In this document: positions 42,682-51,726 of the stretch, piece after piece
Layout: each line of letters starts with the position of its first letter
Numbering within the stretch: the first letter of the stretch is position 1
Source: Sulfurimonas sp. SAG-AH-194-C21
GTDB lineage: Bacteria; Campylobacterota; Campylobacteria; Campylobacterales; Sulfurimonadaceae
Direction: 5' to 3'
Assembly (NCBI RefSeq): GCF_029215985.1
Contig: NZ_JAEMVC010000002.1
Coordinates: 62,001-126,000, forward strand
Length of the DNA stretch: 64,000 bases
The notes under the pieces: model-generated
What the model saw: only the letters and a program-made list of their open reading frames with translations
What the model was told of the DNA's origin: nothing
The model's database searches: none
Position numbers and translations under genes: made by a program

Positions 42682-43351
42682 CGCGCTTTACAAAGTTTAT
42701 AAAAAGTGTCATGTATCGTTTTACTTTCTCTATCTTAGAAGGTGTTATTTTTGCATCTTTTAAGTACATGTTTTCAAATGTATAAAAATCACCCTCACCT
42801 AAACTACTAGTATCCATCCCAATTTTAGGACGCATTAAAATCTCAGTAGTTTTTACTTCACCTCTAGGGTTAATAGGTTTGATAACAAGGGCTTCATCCC
42901 CTAAACATAGAGCTTTTTTTACCTCAGCACTTGCAGCACTAAAAGAAGTAACTCCGGCTATCACTTCACAAGACTCATACACAGAAATATTTTTCTCTTT
43001 TATAATGTCAAGAAGATAATAAATACTTGAGTAAATTCCAGCATCACCAAGTGTCACAAAACATACACTAGCATCATCAGCACAAGCTTGTAAAACAATA
43101 TCTGCTTCATCTTCCCAGTCTTGTGGATTAAAACGCATAGGAGAGTAAACAGGAATTATATTTTTTTCAATTCCTAGAATATTTAGTGCTTCTGAGACAA
43201 TTTTATAAGTGATAGACTTTGTAAAACTTTTATCCTCACTTTTAGTAGGCACACAGATAGTGTCACATGATTTAAAAGCATTGAGTGCTTTGAGTGTTAG
43301 TAGTTCTACATCACCGGGTCCTAAAGAGACCATATATAATTTTTGATTCAT
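42677..43351 (-). CDS. cbiL: Precorrin-2 C20-methyltransferase
   Basis: A 224-residue tetrapyrrole methylase (YMVSLGPGDVELLTLKALN; FVTLGDAGIYSS; EVIAGVTSFSAAS) of the CbiL/CobI group. It methylates C20 of cobalt-precorrin-2 to give precorrin-3. It overlaps the cobA stop by one base in TAATG, so is coupled to cobA. Confidence 0.9.
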   Translation of the reverse strand: MNQKLYMVSLGPGDVELLTLKALNAFKSCDTICVPTKSEDKSFTKSITYKIVSEALNILGIEKNIIPVYSPMRFNPQDWEDEADIVLQACADDASVCFVTLGDAGIYSSIYYLLDIIKEKNISVYESCEVIAGVTSFSAASAEVKKALCLGDEALVIKPINPRGEVKTTEILMRPKIGMDTSSLGEGDFYTFENMYLKDAKITPSKIEKVKRYMTLFINFVKRD

Positions 43352-44091
43352 TAAACGCTCTCAAACCATTGTAATTTTTCTCGTAAATTTACAACTTCAC
43401 CAATCACTATAAGTGCTGGAGTTGCTAAACCTTTTGACTTTTGGGCTATATCTTCAAGTGTTCCAACAACAACTTTTTGCTCTGGAGTTGTACCTTTAGA
43501 GATAACTGCAACTGGATAATCTTTTGATTTTCCAAGTGAGAGAAGGTTCTCACAAATAATATCTATATTTTTTAGTCCCATCAAAAAGACTATAGTATCA
43601 TCACTTTTTAAATCATCCCAGTTTATATTAGAGCTATCATTATTTGCTGAAATATGCCCTGTTACAACTTTAAACGCAGTAGATATACCACGATGTGTGA
43701 CAGGGATACCTGCATATGCAGGAACACTTATTGCCGAACTAATACCTGGAATAATCTCATAAGCCACATTTTTATCTTTAAGAAATAAAGCTTCTTCTCC
43801 ACCACGACCAAAAACAAAAGGATCACCACCTTTTAAGCGTACTACTATCTCGTATTTGAGTGAGGCAGCAAAAAGTGCTTCATTTATCTCCTCTTGAGGA
43901 ATCGTATGCTTTGCATCTTCTTTTCCTACATATAAAAACTCGCAGCCATCTTTAACTTCTTTTAGTATCTCTGCATTAGCAAGTCTATCGTAGATTATAA
44001 TATCTGCTTCTCTAATAACACGAAGAGCTTTAACAGTAAGTAGTTCTAAGTCACCGGGACCAGCACCTGTAAGGTAAACTTTACCCATCAC
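43351..44091 (-). CDS. cobA: Uroporphyrinogen-III C-methyltransferase (SUMT)
   Basis: A 246-residue SUMT. VYLTGAGPGDLELLTVKAL, RLKGGDPFVFGRGGEEALFL and PGISSAISVPAYAGIPVTHRG are the expected motifs. It adds methyls at C2 and C7 to give precorrin-2, the branch point to cobalamin and siroheme. No dehydrogenase/ferrochelatase domain is fused, so the oxidation to sirohydrochlorin must be encoded elsewhere. It begins inside the end of the helicase gene (11-base overlap, GTG 44091 or ATG 44088). Confidence 0.94.
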   Translation of the reverse strand: MMGKVYLTGAGPGDLELLTVKALRVIREADIIIYDRLANAEILKEVKDGCEFLYVGKEDAKHTIPQEEINEALFAASLKYEIVVRLKGGDPFVFGRGGEEALFLKDKNVAYEIIPGISSAISVPAYAGIPVTHRGISTAFKVVTGHISANNDSSNINWDDLKSDDTIVFLMGLKNIDIICENLLSLGKSKDYPVAVISKGTTPEQKVVVGTLEDIAQKSKGLATPALIVIGEVVNLREKLQWFESV

Positions 44092-45373
44092 GTTTTGTAG
44101 TCTTTCTTTTCTTCTTAGTAACTTTTACTTGTTTTCTTGTTGTTGGAACACTAGATGTATTTTTATTGTATTGGCGTTCTTTTTTACCAGTAGGACGTTT
44201 ATGTTCCGCTTTAAGTTTCACCTCTTGCACATCTTTACGTCTAATAGTAGGATCAGGTTCAAAACCTTCTACTGTCTCTTGAGGGATTTTTTGACCTATG
44301 AGTTTTTCAATATCTTTAATGTCATACTTCTCATAAATATCTATAAGGCTAATAGCCTCACCTTGGCGACCAGCACGACCAGTTCTTCCAACGCGATGCA
44401 CATAATCTTCAGGAACTGAAGGCAATTCGTAGTTTATAACATACGGTAAGTGCTCTATATCAAGTCCACGAGAAGCAATGTCTGTTGCTACAAGTACTCT
44501 AAACGCACCCTCTTTAAACTGAATAAGAGTTTTTAAACGATTTGCTTTTGTTTTATCTCCATGAAGGACACCACATTTGAGTCCATCTTTTTTAAGTTCT
44601 ATGAAAAGGTCATCTGCACTCTTTTTTGTTCTAGTAAATACTAAAACTTGAGGATAGTTTCTTGAACCGATTATGTATGCTAGAAGTGCAGCTTTACGTT
44701 CAGTATCTACTAAATAAGCAATCTGGTTAATAGTATCAACTGTTGTGTTTTTCTTTGCAGTCTCTATAAATGCAGGTTTCGTAAGTATAAGTTTAGAGAG
44801 TTTACGAACTTTCTCACTATATGTAGCTGAAAAAAGCAGTGTTTGGTGGCGTTTTGGAAGTAGTGGATGAATTTTACGTATATCTTTTGTGAAACCCATA
44901 TCTAACATTCTATCTGCTTCATCAAGTACAAAAGCTTCTACACTTGTTAAGCTAAAACCACTATCTGTGTGTTCCATCAAGCGTCCAGGTGTTGCTATGA
45001 TTATATCTACACCCTCTTTAAGCGTCTCTTTTTGTTTTGCTAAATCTTTTCCACCAACTAAAATCATGATTTTTATTTTCATGTTTTTAGCATATTTTTC
45101 TAAGTCTTCAAAAATCTGAATACTTAGTTCACGAGTTGGTGAGAGAATAACTACACGAACACCCTTTCCTTCAATTGGCTTACGTAAACGCTGAAGCAGT
45201 GGTAGACCAAATGCAGCAGTCTTTCCCGTACCCGTTTGAGCCGTTGCAAAAATATCACTTTTTGCCAAAACTAATGGAATAGCTCGCGTTTGAACCATAG
45301 TAGGTTTTTCATAACCTAAATCCTTGATTGCACTGAGCAGTGGCTTAATAATTCCTAGTTTTTCAAATGACAT
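44081..45373 (-). CDS. DEAD-box RNA helicase (RhlE-like)
   Basis: Protein of about 430 residues. It has the Q-motif region, TAQTGTGKTAAF (Walker A), DEAD in FVLDEADRMLD, SATYS, and VHRVGRTGRAGRQG. A basic C-terminal tail follows. I chose ATG 45373 because AAGG lies 7 bases upstream; a GTG at 45379 in frame is the longer option. It probably remodels structured RNA in ribosome assembly or cold stress. It is coupled to cobA, an unusual partner. Confidence 0.9.
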   Translation of the reverse strand: MSFEKLGIIKPLLSAIKDLGYEKPTMVQTRAIPLVLAKSDIFATAQTGTGKTAAFGLPLLQRLRKPIEGKGVRVVILSPTRELSIQIFEDLEKYAKNMKIKIMILVGGKDLAKQKETLKEGVDIIIATPGRLMEHTDSGFSLTSVEAFVLDEADRMLDMGFTKDIRKIHPLLPKRHQTLLFSATYSEKVRKLSKLILTKPAFIETAKKNTTVDTINQIAYLVDTERKAALLAYIIGSRNYPQVLVFTRTKKSADDLFIELKKDGLKCGVLHGDKTKANRLKTLIQFKEGAFRVLVATDIASRGLDIEHLPYVINYELPSVPEDYVHRVGRTGRAGRQGEAISLIDIYEKYDIKDIEKLIGQKIPQETVEGFEPDPTIRRKDVQEVKLKAEHKRPTGKKERQYNKNTSSVPTTRKQVKVTKKKRKTTKRDG

Positions 45374-45525
45374 ATTCACCCTTCTTTTTGTATATGGAAT
45401 TTTACCATAGTTTTATGCTTTTTATATCTAGAATTAAAAGGATATAAGAGTTTTACTCACAATTTTTTAATCAACAATATGTTATAATTCTCTATAAAAA
45501 TATTTTTAGTAGGCAATTTATAAAT

Positions 45526-47775
45526 TTGAATAGACTCCATAACCTTCTCAGTAAACTTTTACATATTGGGATCAGCTCAACAGACAACAAAACATTACAA
45601 CTTAAAAAAATATCTATTAACATGGTTCCATTATTAATAGGCCCAGTTGGTCTTCTTTGGTCTTTAATCTATTTAGGATTAGGCCAATACCTTTCAGCTT
45701 TAATCCCTATGTTTTATGCTCTAGTATCAGTCATTACAATGTTGAATTTTCATAAAACAAAAAATATGGTTTTTCTTCAAAAATCACAAATGTCGCTCAT
45801 TTTAATACTTCCTTTCCTTGTCATGTGGTCATTAGGTGGTTTTGTTCAGAGTAGTTATATTTTCATATGGGCTTTTGTGGCCCCTGTTATCGCGCTGATT
45901 CATGATAAGGGTCCTAAATCATTCTACTGGCTTTACTCTTTTATCTCCCTTGTAATTTTATCTATTATAATGGATTCTTGGTTATTAAATACTATGAGCT
46001 TTCACTTATCGGATTTCACAGTAAAACTGTTTTTCATACTCAATATCAGCATTGCATTGTCTGGAATATACTTTTTAATCCGTTACTTTATCCAAGAAAA
46101 AGATAAAAATGCAGATACACAACTTCAGGTAAAGCATGATGCACTTTTAACTAAGATAGAAGAGTTGGATAACAATGTTTCTTATCTTAAAAGCTATAAA
46201 GCCAACATCGATAATAACCTTATCGTTACTAAAACTGATATACACGGTAGTATCACTTTTGCGAATGACAACTTTTATAATATCACTGGTTATAGTGCTG
46301 AGGAAATTATTGGACATAACCATAATGTTGTTAGAAATACCAATACACCGAGTGAACTTTTTGAGGAACTCTGGCAAAAAATCCTTAGTAAGAAAACATG
46401 GAATGGTACACTGCAAAATACTAGAAAAGATGGTTCATCATACTGGGTTGACACAACTATCTCTCCCATCTTAAATAAAGACAATATGATAGTGGAGTTT
46501 ATCGCGATTCGTCATGATATCACCAAACTTATCGAGCATCAAGATGAGTTAACTAAGCTGCTCTATATTGATACATGTACTGGACTTAAAAATAGAAATG
46601 CACTTATAAAAGACATTAAAACAGATACAAAACTCTCTGCAATTTTAGTAAATATAGACAATTTCAGCCATATTAACAATCTTTATGGGGAGACTTTTGG
46701 CGATAAAGTACTGCTAGAATTTAGTACTTTTATATATGACAATTTCTGCCGTGATAAAGAGATGGAACTCTACCGCTTAAGTGGGGATGAGTTTATCCTT
46801 ATTTCTTCAGATAATAACCTTATTGAAGCTTATCAATACTCACAACAACTATTCGAGCAATGCAGCAACACTAGCATACTCATTGATGATCAAGATATTT
46901 CTTTAAACATTACCATCGGTCTCTCTTTTGAAGAAAATAGACAACTCATCACTACTGTAAACATGGCAATCATCGCAGCTAGAAAAGAAGCTGTATCAAT
47001 TAAAGTCTATACAGATAAGCTCTCATTAAATGACGAATATGAAAATAATCTCAAGTGGATTAAAGAGATTAAAGATGCTATAGCAGATGATAGAATCACT
47101 ATGTTTTATCAACCTATAATTGACCATGCTGATCCCCAACATAAAAAGTATGAAGCTCTAATTCGTCTCATAGACAAAGAAGGTAATGTCATTACACCTC
47201 ATTTTTTCTTAGAAATTGCTAAAAAAGCTAAGCTCTATAAGCAACTTACAAAAATCGTCATTAGTAAAGCATTTGAAGCTTTTAAAGATAATGACTATGA
47301 TTTTTCTATTAATATTACAATAGATGATATTTTAGATGAAGATATTAATAAGTATATTATAGAAACTCTACAGAAGTATAATATATCTCAACGTGTAATT
47401 TTTGAAATTGTTGAGAGTGAAAGTATAAACGATTTTGATGCTGTGGAAAATTTCATCATGATGGTTAAAGAGTATGGTTGTCGTATCTCTATCGATGATT
47501 TTGGAACAGGATACTCGAACTTTGAGCATCTAATGAGACTACAAGCTGACTATATCAAAATAGATGGTAGTATCATCAAAGAAATCACTACAAATAAACG
47601 CTCAGAACTTATCACTTCTGTTATAGTTGCCTTCGCAAAAGAGATGAACATTGAAACTATTGGTGAATATGTTGAGACAAAAGAGATAAATGACAAGTTA
47701 ATTGAACTTGGTGTAAATAAGTCTCAAGGCTACTACTTTAACAAACCTCAAGCTTCTCTAGAGAAAGAAGAGTAA
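45526..47775 (+). CDS. Membrane PAS-GGDEF-EAL protein
   Basis: A 749-residue signalling protein. Four to six membrane segments (about 30-190), then a PAS domain (about 225-335, NITGYSAEEIIGH), a GGDEF domain with SGDEF (419-423), and an EAL domain beginning near 510 with EALIRL (543-548) and DDFGTGYSNF. The GGDEF sequence SGDEF departs from the standard GG(D/E)EF and may be catalytically weak; the EAL motif looks intact, so c-di-GMP hydrolysis is the likelier output. The TTG start is assigned by frame. Confidence 0.85.
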   Translation: MNRLHNLLSKLLHIGISSTDNKTLQLKKISINMVPLLIGPVGLLWSLIYLGLGQYLSALIPMFYALVSVITMLNFHKTKNMVFLQKSQMSLILILPFLVMWSLGGFVQSSYIFIWAFVAPVIALIHDKGPKSFYWLYSFISLVILSIIMDSWLLNTMSFHLSDFTVKLFFILNISIALSGIYFLIRYFIQEKDKNADTQLQVKHDALLTKIEELDNNVSYLKSYKANIDNNLIVTKTDIHGSITFANDNFYNITGYSAEEIIGHNHNVVRNTNTPSELFEELWQKILSKKTWNGTLQNTRKDGSSYWVDTTISPILNKDNMIVEFIAIRHDITKLIEHQDELTKLLYIDTCTGLKNRNALIKDIKTDTKLSAILVNIDNFSHINNLYGETFGDKVLLEFSTFIYDNFCRDKEMELYRLSGDEFILISSDNNLIEAYQYSQQLFEQCSNTSILIDDQDISLNITIGLSFEENRQLITTVNMAIIAARKEAVSIKVYTDKLSLNDEYENNLKWIKEIKDAIADDRITMFYQPIIDHADPQHKKYEALIRLIDKEGNVITPHFFLEIAKKAKLYKQLTKIVISKAFEAFKDNDYDFSINITIDDILDEDINKYIIETLQKYNISQRVIFEIVESESINDFDAVENFIMMVKEYGCRISIDDFGTGYSNFEHLMRLQADYIKIDGSIIKEITTNKRSELITSVIVAFAKEMNIETIGEYVETKEINDKLIELGVNKSQGYYFNKPQASLEKEE

Positions 47776-47777
47776 TC

Positions 47778-48266
47778 ATGTTAAGAAAAGTCCTCAAAAA
47801 AACTACAAAAAGCGAAAAACTTAAAGCTTTTATAAAAAAGTCCAAGGTACCACCAGAATTTTTACAAGCGAACCGAAAAATGATTAGTCGTGGTGTATTT
47901 CTAGGCATTTTCATAGCTTTTATACCTATGCCTATGCAGATGGCACTAGTGCTAGCCTTCATGCCAATACTGCGTTTTAATGTCCCTATTGCACTTGCTA
48001 TGTGTTGGCTAAGTAATCCTTTTACTATGCCTCCTATGTACTATCTTGAGTATTTGACTGGTTCATTTTTTTTAGGAAGTGAGATTAGTGATGTAGAGAT
48101 GAGTATAGAATGGTTTAAAGAAAATCTTGATGATATTTTTATCCCACTTTATTTAGGAACACTTTTTTACTCTATTGTAGGTTCTCTCAGTGCTTACTGG
48201 GCAGTAAATCACTTCTGGAAATCTTCTGTTCACACCGCGAAGAAAAAGCATAGACACCATCGCTAA
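47778..48266 (+). CDS. DUF2062 membrane protein
   Basis: A 162-residue protein with a positively charged N-terminus and about four hydrophobic segments, including GVFLGIFIAFIPMPMQMAL and SNPFTMPPMYYLEY, which match DUF2062. The function is unknown; some members lie near glycosyltransferases. It starts 2 bases after the GGDEF-EAL gene and is likely co-transcribed. Confidence 0.85.
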   Translation: MLRKVLKKTTKSEKLKAFIKKSKVPPEFLQANRKMISRGVFLGIFIAFIPMPMQMALVLAFMPILRFNVPIALAMCWLSNPFTMPPMYYLEYLTGSFFLGSEISDVEMSIEWFKENLDDIFIPLYLGTLFYSIVGSLSAYWAVNHFWKSSVHTAKKKHRHHR

Positions 48267-48283
48267 AAGTTTTTATGCTTTTT
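48243..48283. terminator. Hairpin with T-run between DUF2062 and lgt
   Basis: AAAAAGCATA and TATGCTTTTT form a 10-pair stem with a loop of about 21 bases and a T-run on the plus strand. It spans the convergent 3' ends. The long loop makes it only moderately convincing. Confidence 0.35.
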
Positions 48284-49052
48284 TCAAACTCCAAATAATA
48301 AACCCAAGACCAGTCAGTAAAAATGGAATACTCAAAGCCTGACCAGTACTCATAAAAAGAAAACTCGTATCATAATCTGCTTGTTTAACTTTTACAAACT
48401 CAACAAGAAATCGTGCAGAAAAAACAAGTGTTAAAAAGATTCCAAGTAATAAACCAGGCTTGACCTTCGCTTTTGAAAATTTATATATAGAGAATAATAA
48501 TACAAAAATAGCGAGATAAGAAAATGCTTCATAAAGTTGTGCAGGATGTCTTGGAAATGCATCTACTTTAGTAAATATAATCGCCCATGAAACATCTGTT
48601 TTTATACCTACTATCTCAGAGTTCATAAAGTTACCCATGCGTACTAAGAATCCAAAGAGTGCAGTTGGAACGATAAGTCTATCTATAAGCCATAAAAAAT
48701 CCATCTTGTACTTCTTCGTTCCAAAATATAAGGCAATAATAGCACCAAGTCCACCACCATGAGAAGCAAGACCACCTTCCCACACAGCAAAGATTTTTAA
48801 AGGGTTTGCGAGATAAAAAGCAGGGTCATAAAAAAGACAGTGTCCGAGTCGTGCACCGACTACAATGCCTACAACGGTGTAGAGAAAAAGTGGCTCTATT
48901 GTAGTTTCGTTTTTTCCCTCAAGTTTAAAAGCCCACTTCATAAATTCTAACCCTAATAGAATAGAAGATGCAAATAAAATGCCGTACCAAAAGACAGTAA
49001 TGGGACCAAGAGAAAAAGCTATTGGACTAGCATTCCAAACAAAGTACTCCAT
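48273..49052 (-). CDS. lgt: Prolipoprotein diacylglyceryl transferase
   Basis: A 259-residue membrane enzyme with seven hydrophobic segments. The signature RMGNFMNSEIVG and the HPAQLYEAF region are present. It transfers diacylglyceryl from phosphatidylglycerol to the lipobox Cys, the first step in lipoprotein maturation. It is the last gene of the minus-strand run from 53436; its start shares base 49052 with the stop of the gene before it. Confidence 0.95.
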   Translation of the reverse strand: MEYFVWNASPIAFSLGPITVFWYGILFASSILLGLEFMKWAFKLEGKNETTIEPLFLYTVVGIVVGARLGHCLFYDPAFYLANPLKIFAVWEGGLASHGGGLGAIIALYFGTKKYKMDFLWLIDRLIVPTALFGFLVRMGNFMNSEIVGIKTDVSWAIIFTKVDAFPRHPAQLYEAFSYLAIFVLLFSIYKFSKAKVKPGLLLGIFLTLVFSARFLVEFVKVKQADYDTSFLFMSTGQALSIPFLLTGLGFIIWSLKKA

Positions 49053-50332
49053 TAATCTTTCAATGCTTCTGCAATAAGTTCTATAGGGTTTTTAAAGACA
49101 GTTTTACTCTCTACACCCATAGAGTTGTTTATCTGCATACGACAAGCTGAACACTCTGCGGAGACTATCTCAGCTCCTGTTTGTTTTATCATAGCAGCTT
49201 TTGGAATTCCCGCTGCTTTTGCAAAATGATATTTTTCAGTCTGCATAGTGATTCCACCAAATCCACAACAAGCATTTGAGTCACTCATATCAACCATTTT
49301 ATAGTTCTGGGCAACTAAATTACGTGGTTCTTCATGAATACCTTGCATTTTTCTCGCATGACAAGGGTCGTGATAAGTAACTACTTGAGGTTTTTTCTTT
49401 TTACTGGCTAATACTTTTTCTAAGTCAGTATGATGATGTAACCACTCAGTAGCCATAAAAACCTTAGACATAATAACTTTAGCACGTGCTTTCCACTCTG
49501 GTTGGTCATGAAAATAGTGTTCGTAGTCAATCTTTAACATTGCAGAACAAGTAGCTTCAGGGATGATAATAGCTTCAACATCCGACGAGAAACTCTCAAA
49601 GTACTCTATGTTAAACTTTGCATTAGAATCAACCGTATCAAAATCACCTGTAAAATAAGCAGGAGCAGAACAACACTTTTGACTTTTAGCTAAAAATGCG
49701 TCTATCTCTAAAGCTTCTAGTATCTCTAAAAGAGAATCACCAACATCTCTAAAGTTATAGTTTGCTAAACAACCTATAAAAATTGCGACCATGCGTTTAC
49801 CACCATTATCTATGTTCTCAGGGTGTGCGTTTAAAAATGAAGTCTTACGTAAACTAGGCATGAGTCTATCTGTTTTAATGATAGGCAGATTAAAACGCGA
49901 GTGCATAGAATCGATGTCGCCTTTTATCTTAAAACCACAGGTCTGAAATGCCCAACCGAGTTTAAATGCGATGTCATTAAGCCATCTATGGCGAAGAAGT
50001 AAAAAGAAAAGTCTTTTATACCAAGCGATACCAAACTTCTGAGCAATGTCAGAACGAACTTGTTCTATTATCATGTCAACTGGTAGGTCTTTTGGACAAA
50101 CATCCACACAGTTTGTACATAAAAAACACGACTCAAAAATATCTTTTGCATTCTTGTCTAGCTCTAAATGTCCATTTTTATAAGCCCCTAAAAGGTCTAT
50201 AAAACCACGAGGGCTTGTTACCTCATCTGGGTTGACAATATGAATAGTACAAACAGGAATACACTTTCCACACTTTATACAATCATCTTGTACTTCATCA
50301 AAACTAAATATATCTTCTATCATTTTACTCAT
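49052..50332 (-). CDS. Fe-S oxidoreductase with CCG domains (GlcF/LutA-like)
   Basis: A 426-residue protein. Two 4Fe-4S sites, C18-C21-C24-C28 and C69-C72-C75-C79, sit in a ferredoxin-like head. Two CCG domains follow, with KCCSAPAYFTGD and ACCGFGGITM. This layout is that of glycolate/lactate oxidoreductase Fe-S subunits and heterodisulfide reductase-like proteins. The partner flavoprotein is not nearby, so its substrate is unknown. It is co-transcribed with hemN and lgt. Confidence 0.88.
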   Translation of the reverse strand: MSKMIEDIFSFDEVQDDCIKCGKCIPVCTIHIVNPDEVTSPRGFIDLLGAYKNGHLELDKNAKDIFESCFLCTNCVDVCPKDLPVDMIIEQVRSDIAQKFGIAWYKRLFFLLLRHRWLNDIAFKLGWAFQTCGFKIKGDIDSMHSRFNLPIIKTDRLMPSLRKTSFLNAHPENIDNGGKRMVAIFIGCLANYNFRDVGDSLLEILEALEIDAFLAKSQKCCSAPAYFTGDFDTVDSNAKFNIEYFESFSSDVEAIIIPEATCSAMLKIDYEHYFHDQPEWKARAKVIMSKVFMATEWLHHHTDLEKVLASKKKKPQVVTYHDPCHARKMQGIHEEPRNLVAQNYKMVDMSDSNACCGFGGITMQTEKYHFAKAAGIPKAAMIKQTGAEIVSAECSACRMQINNSMGVESKTVFKNPIELIAEALKD

Positions 50333-50334
50333 AA

Positions 50335-51705
50335 TTACACCGTCTTTGAAAATGTTTTTTTACTAGCACTGTGCTGATGCATATAAGCATCAAACGCCAT
50401 TGCGATATTTCGCACAAGCAATGTTCCCGTTTGAGAACACTCTATTTTACTCTCATTCATCACTATTAATCCATCTTCAACAAAAGGTTTTAATGTTTTA
50501 ATAGCATCACTGAAGTATGTCTGAAATTCTACACCAAATTGCTTATTAAATCTTTTAATATCTAACTTAAAATTACTCATAAGCTCCATAATAACATTTT
50601 GACGAATTATATCATCATCATTTAGTACAACACCGCGCTCAAAAGGAAGACGTCCAGCGTCAATAGCCTCTTCATACTCACTCATAACTTTAAAGTTTTG
50701 GTTATAACTATCAAAACCCTCACCAATGGAAGTAAGTCCTACCCCAATAAGATCAGCTCCCGCCTTAGTAGTATAGCCTTGAAAGTTCCTATGTAATTCA
50801 CCTGTTTGTATAGCTTTAAAAAGTTCATCCTCAGGTTTTGCAAAGTGATCCATACCTATCATTTTATAACCATTTGAAGTTAGGAAATCTATCGTGTACT
50901 GCATTATAGCGAGTTTTTCATCTGGCTCGGGAAGTGTAGTTTCATCGATTTTACGCATTGTTTTCTTCAGCCAAGGGACATGTGCATAGTTAAACACAGC
51001 AAATCTATCAGGATTTAAAGTTAATGCAAGAGAGAGTGTCTCTTTAAAAGTCTCTAATGATTGGTAAGGAAGTCCATAAATAAGGTCAACATTTACTGAG
51101 ACCATATTATATTTTCTTGCTAAATCCATCGCATCTTTTGTTATGTTATAAGGTTGTACACGGTGAACAGCAATTTGTACTTTTTCGTTAAAGTCTTGTA
51201 TACCAAAACTCACACGGTTAAAGCCAGCTTCACTCATCACTTTCATCTGTTCTTCATCAATATGACGAGGATCTATCTCACAACTAATCTCTGCACCCTG
51301 AACAAAATTAGGAAAATAAGACTTAATCTCATCAATAATAATTTTAAGTTGAGGGGCCGTAAAAAAAGTAGGAGTTCCACCACCAAAGTGCATCTGAATT
51401 ACTTCGCGTTTGCAATCAAGGTGTTGCGAGAGAATAGCTAACTCGCGTTTGAGATACTCCATATAACGAAGCATTTTATCCTCTTTAGAAGTAAAAACAA
51501 CACTACAGCCACAAAAATAACAGGCACTTTTACAAAACGGAAGATGAAAATAAAGACTCAAAGGACGAGACGAGTCTTGTGACTCCATCTTTTTTATATA
51601 CTCATCATAAGCATAAGTATCACTAAACTCTAAAGCAGTTGGATACGAAGTGTAGCGCGGCCCTGGTTTTGAGTATCTTAAATACTTTGTATAGTCTAGT
51701 TTCAT
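50335..51705 (-). CDS. hemN: Oxygen-independent coproporphyrinogen III oxidase
   Basis: A 456-residue radical SAM enzyme. C58-x3-C62-x2-C65 (with an extra C67) holds the 4Fe-4S cluster, and GGGTPTF is the SAM-binding motif. It decarboxylates coproporphyrinogen III to protoporphyrinogen IX for heme synthesis without O2. The N-terminal YLRYSKPGPRYTSYPTA is typical of HemN rather than HemW. It sits 2 bases before the Fe-S gene. Confidence 0.95.
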   Translation of the reverse strand: MKLDYTKYLRYSKPGPRYTSYPTALEFSDTYAYDEYIKKMESQDSSRPLSLYFHLPFCKSACYFCGCSVVFTSKEDKMLRYMEYLKRELAILSQHLDCKREVIQMHFGGGTPTFFTAPQLKIIIDEIKSYFPNFVQGAEISCEIDPRHIDEEQMKVMSEAGFNRVSFGIQDFNEKVQIAVHRVQPYNITKDAMDLARKYNMVSVNVDLIYGLPYQSLETFKETLSLALTLNPDRFAVFNYAHVPWLKKTMRKIDETTLPEPDEKLAIMQYTIDFLTSNGYKMIGMDHFAKPEDELFKAIQTGELHRNFQGYTTKAGADLIGVGLTSIGEGFDSYNQNFKVMSEYEEAIDAGRLPFERGVVLNDDDIIRQNVIMELMSNFKLDIKRFNKQFGVEFQTYFSDAIKTLKPFVEDGLIVMNESKIECSQTGTLLVRNIAMAFDAYMHQHSASKKTFSKTV

Positions 51706-51726
51706 ATTTTTTCTGCCCCTAATCTT

